Shown here: piece after piece, positions 62,901 through 64,000 of the stretch
Position numbering within the stretch: position 1 is the first letter of the stretch
Layout of the letters: each line of letters opens with the position of its first letter
Origin: Streptomyces tsukubensis
Lineage (GTDB): Bacteria > Actinomycetota > Actinomycetes > Streptomycetales > Streptomycetaceae
Assembly: GCF_009296025.1 (NCBI RefSeq)
Contig: NZ_CP045178.1
Location: forward strand, 3,162,001-3,226,000
Direction: 5' to 3'
Length of the DNA stretch: 64,000 nt
Position numbers and translations under genes: made by a program
Notes under the pieces: model-generated
The model's input: the letters and a program-made list of their open reading frames with translations, nothing else
Databases searched by the model: none
What the model was told of the DNA's origin: nothing

Positions 62901-64000
62901 AACGCTCGCGCGCCTCCTCGCCCATGTGGTCGGCGCCGCTGACGGCCGCCTTCGGCATGCGCAGCCCGAAGTCGTAGATCCACGCCTTCGTCCGGTCGGT
63001 GCAGCGCAGCTCGTAGGGCCGCTCGTCGACGACCTCCACACCGAGCTTGCTCAGCACCGGCAGGACGGAGGAGAGGGAGACCTGGCCGCCGGTGCGGTAG
63101 ATCTTGAACCGCCGCTCGTCGGGGGCGGCGCCCACCGGCTCGTAGAGGCTCAGCGCGGAGCTCTCGCTGCCCGCGATCAGCTCCTCCAGGTGGACGAGGT
63201 CGGCGACGGCGGCCCGGGGGGCGTGGTCGGCCTTGTACCCCTCGGGGAAGGCACCCGCGTACCGGCGCAGCAGCCCCGCGGCGCGCTCCTCGCCGAACTC
63301 GGAGTTCAGCGCCTCACTGAAACCGTCGGCCCAGGACCTGGCGGCTTCGGCGAGCCTGTTCTCGATACGGTCGCAGTCGGCGTCGGTCAGCGCGGGCAGT
63401 TCAGTGCCGGGGGTGACACGGACGACGAAGTGCAGCCGCGAGAGGATCGACTCCGTGTTCCAGGCGGTGAAGTCGACGCTCGCGCCGTTCAGTTCCTCCT
63501 TGAGGATGTCGATGATCCGCTCCCGCACCGTGGTGGTGTAGCGGTCGCGGGGCAGGTAGACAAGGGCGGAGTAGTAGCGCCCGTACTCGTCCTTGCGCAG
63601 GTAGAGCCGGAGCCTGCGGCGTTCCTGGAGGTAGAGGACGGAGGTCGAGATGGAGCGCAGCTCGTCGGCGGGGGTCTGGAACAGCTCGTCGCGCGGGTAG
63701 GTCTCCAGGATCTGGAGCAGGTCGCGGCCGTCGTGGCTGTTGTGGGTGAAGCCCGCGCCCCGCAGCACCTCCTCGACCTTGCGGCGGACGACGGGGACGC
63801 GGCGGACGGACTCCGTGTACGCGGCGGAGGAGAACAGCCCGAGGAAACGGCGCTCACCGACCACGTTGCCCTCGGCGTCGAACTTCTTCACGCCGACGTA
63901 GTCGAGGTAGCTGGGCCGGTGCACGGTGGCCCTGCTGTTGGCCTTGGTCAGCACCAGCAGACGGTGCTCACGGGCCTTGGCGCGGGCGTCGGTCGGCAGC
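59926..64000 (-). CDS. large NAD-specific glutamate dehydrogenase (5' end outside window)
   Basis: The visible 1,358 codons are the C-terminal part of the roughly 1,650-residue, 180-kDa class of NAD-dependent glutamate dehydrogenase. This enzyme deaminates glutamate to 2-oxoglutarate for catabolism. The catalytic core shows [40 protein letters not shown] with the substrate lysines, and later [19 protein letters not shown] and [20 protein letters not shown] from the nucleotide-binding part. The frame is open to the right edge, so no start is present. In S. coelicolor this gene lies beside the wall-polymer region, as here. Confidence 0.95.
   Translation of the reverse strand, partial: [1357 protein letters not shown]

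Overview
The window has about 70% GC with strong G/C third-position bias, many GTG starts and many low-complexity Ala/Pro/Gly tails. Together with the gene content (tmRNA-smpB-ftsEX-prfB-pkaB-pkaA block, TagF-like cell-wall glycopolymer genes, large NAD-glutamate dehydrogenase) this points to a Streptomyces chromosome. From memory, the order parallels the S. coelicolor SCO2962-SCO2999 region; I could not run a comparison.

Layout. 1-1.2 kb: a partial ketopantoate-reductase-like gene divergent from a TetR regulator, with a tandem operator between them. 1.3-6.1 kb: a uroporphyrinogen-III-synthase-like gene and a two-gene surface polysaccharide operon (deacetylase/GT2 synthase plus AT3 acyltransferase, matBA-like). 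6.1-9.7 kb: repeat-rich spacer, a membrane protein, a frameshifted small gene, tmRNA and smpB. 9.7-15.7 kb: S41 protease, ftsX, ftsE, a small zinc-ribbon membrane protein, an LAETG sortase substrate, and prfB. 15.9-23.9 kb: kinases pkaB and pkaA, divergent from a large FHA/FtsK-type ATPase gene whose ATPase domain is split by a frameshift. 24.5-28.2 kb: a sugar ABC importer (lipoprotein plus two permeases, no ATPase), preceded by two tandem-repeat arrays.

28.2-37.1 kb looks like an accessory insertion. It holds remnants of a radical SAM/SPASM gene and a methyltransferase gene, then a complete three-gene ATP-grasp RiPP operon: precursor tgmA, ATP-grasp ligase tgmB and PIMT-like methyltransferase tgmC. 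This is the graspetide/imiditide type, predicted to make a macrolactone-crosslinked peptide carrying an aspartimide. After it come a DUF397/XRE regulatory pair with a duplicated DUF397 scrap, two small genes, an SDR gene, a TetR regulator, a broken MFS exporter and a DUF3500 scrap.

37.1-58.7 kb is a cell-wall glycopolymer region: GT-C and GT87 membrane glycosyltransferases, GT2 and GT4 glycosyltransferases, a GalE-like epimerase, a TagGH/Wzm-Wzt-type ABC exporter and two large GT2-TagF fusion polymerases. A DUF2071 protein and a TetR regulator sit inside it. 58.9-64 kb: an unrecognised GNAT-like protein and the C-terminal 1,350 or so residues of a large NAD-glutamate dehydrogenase that runs off the end.

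The most interesting item is the imiditide-type RiPP operon at 29.7-32.2 kb. Its precursor can be read as hydroxyl donors, an Asp-Gly-containing loop, then acidic acceptors. Several conserved genes carry apparent one-base frameshifts near homopolymers, so sequencing or assembly indels must be considered alongside real decay.
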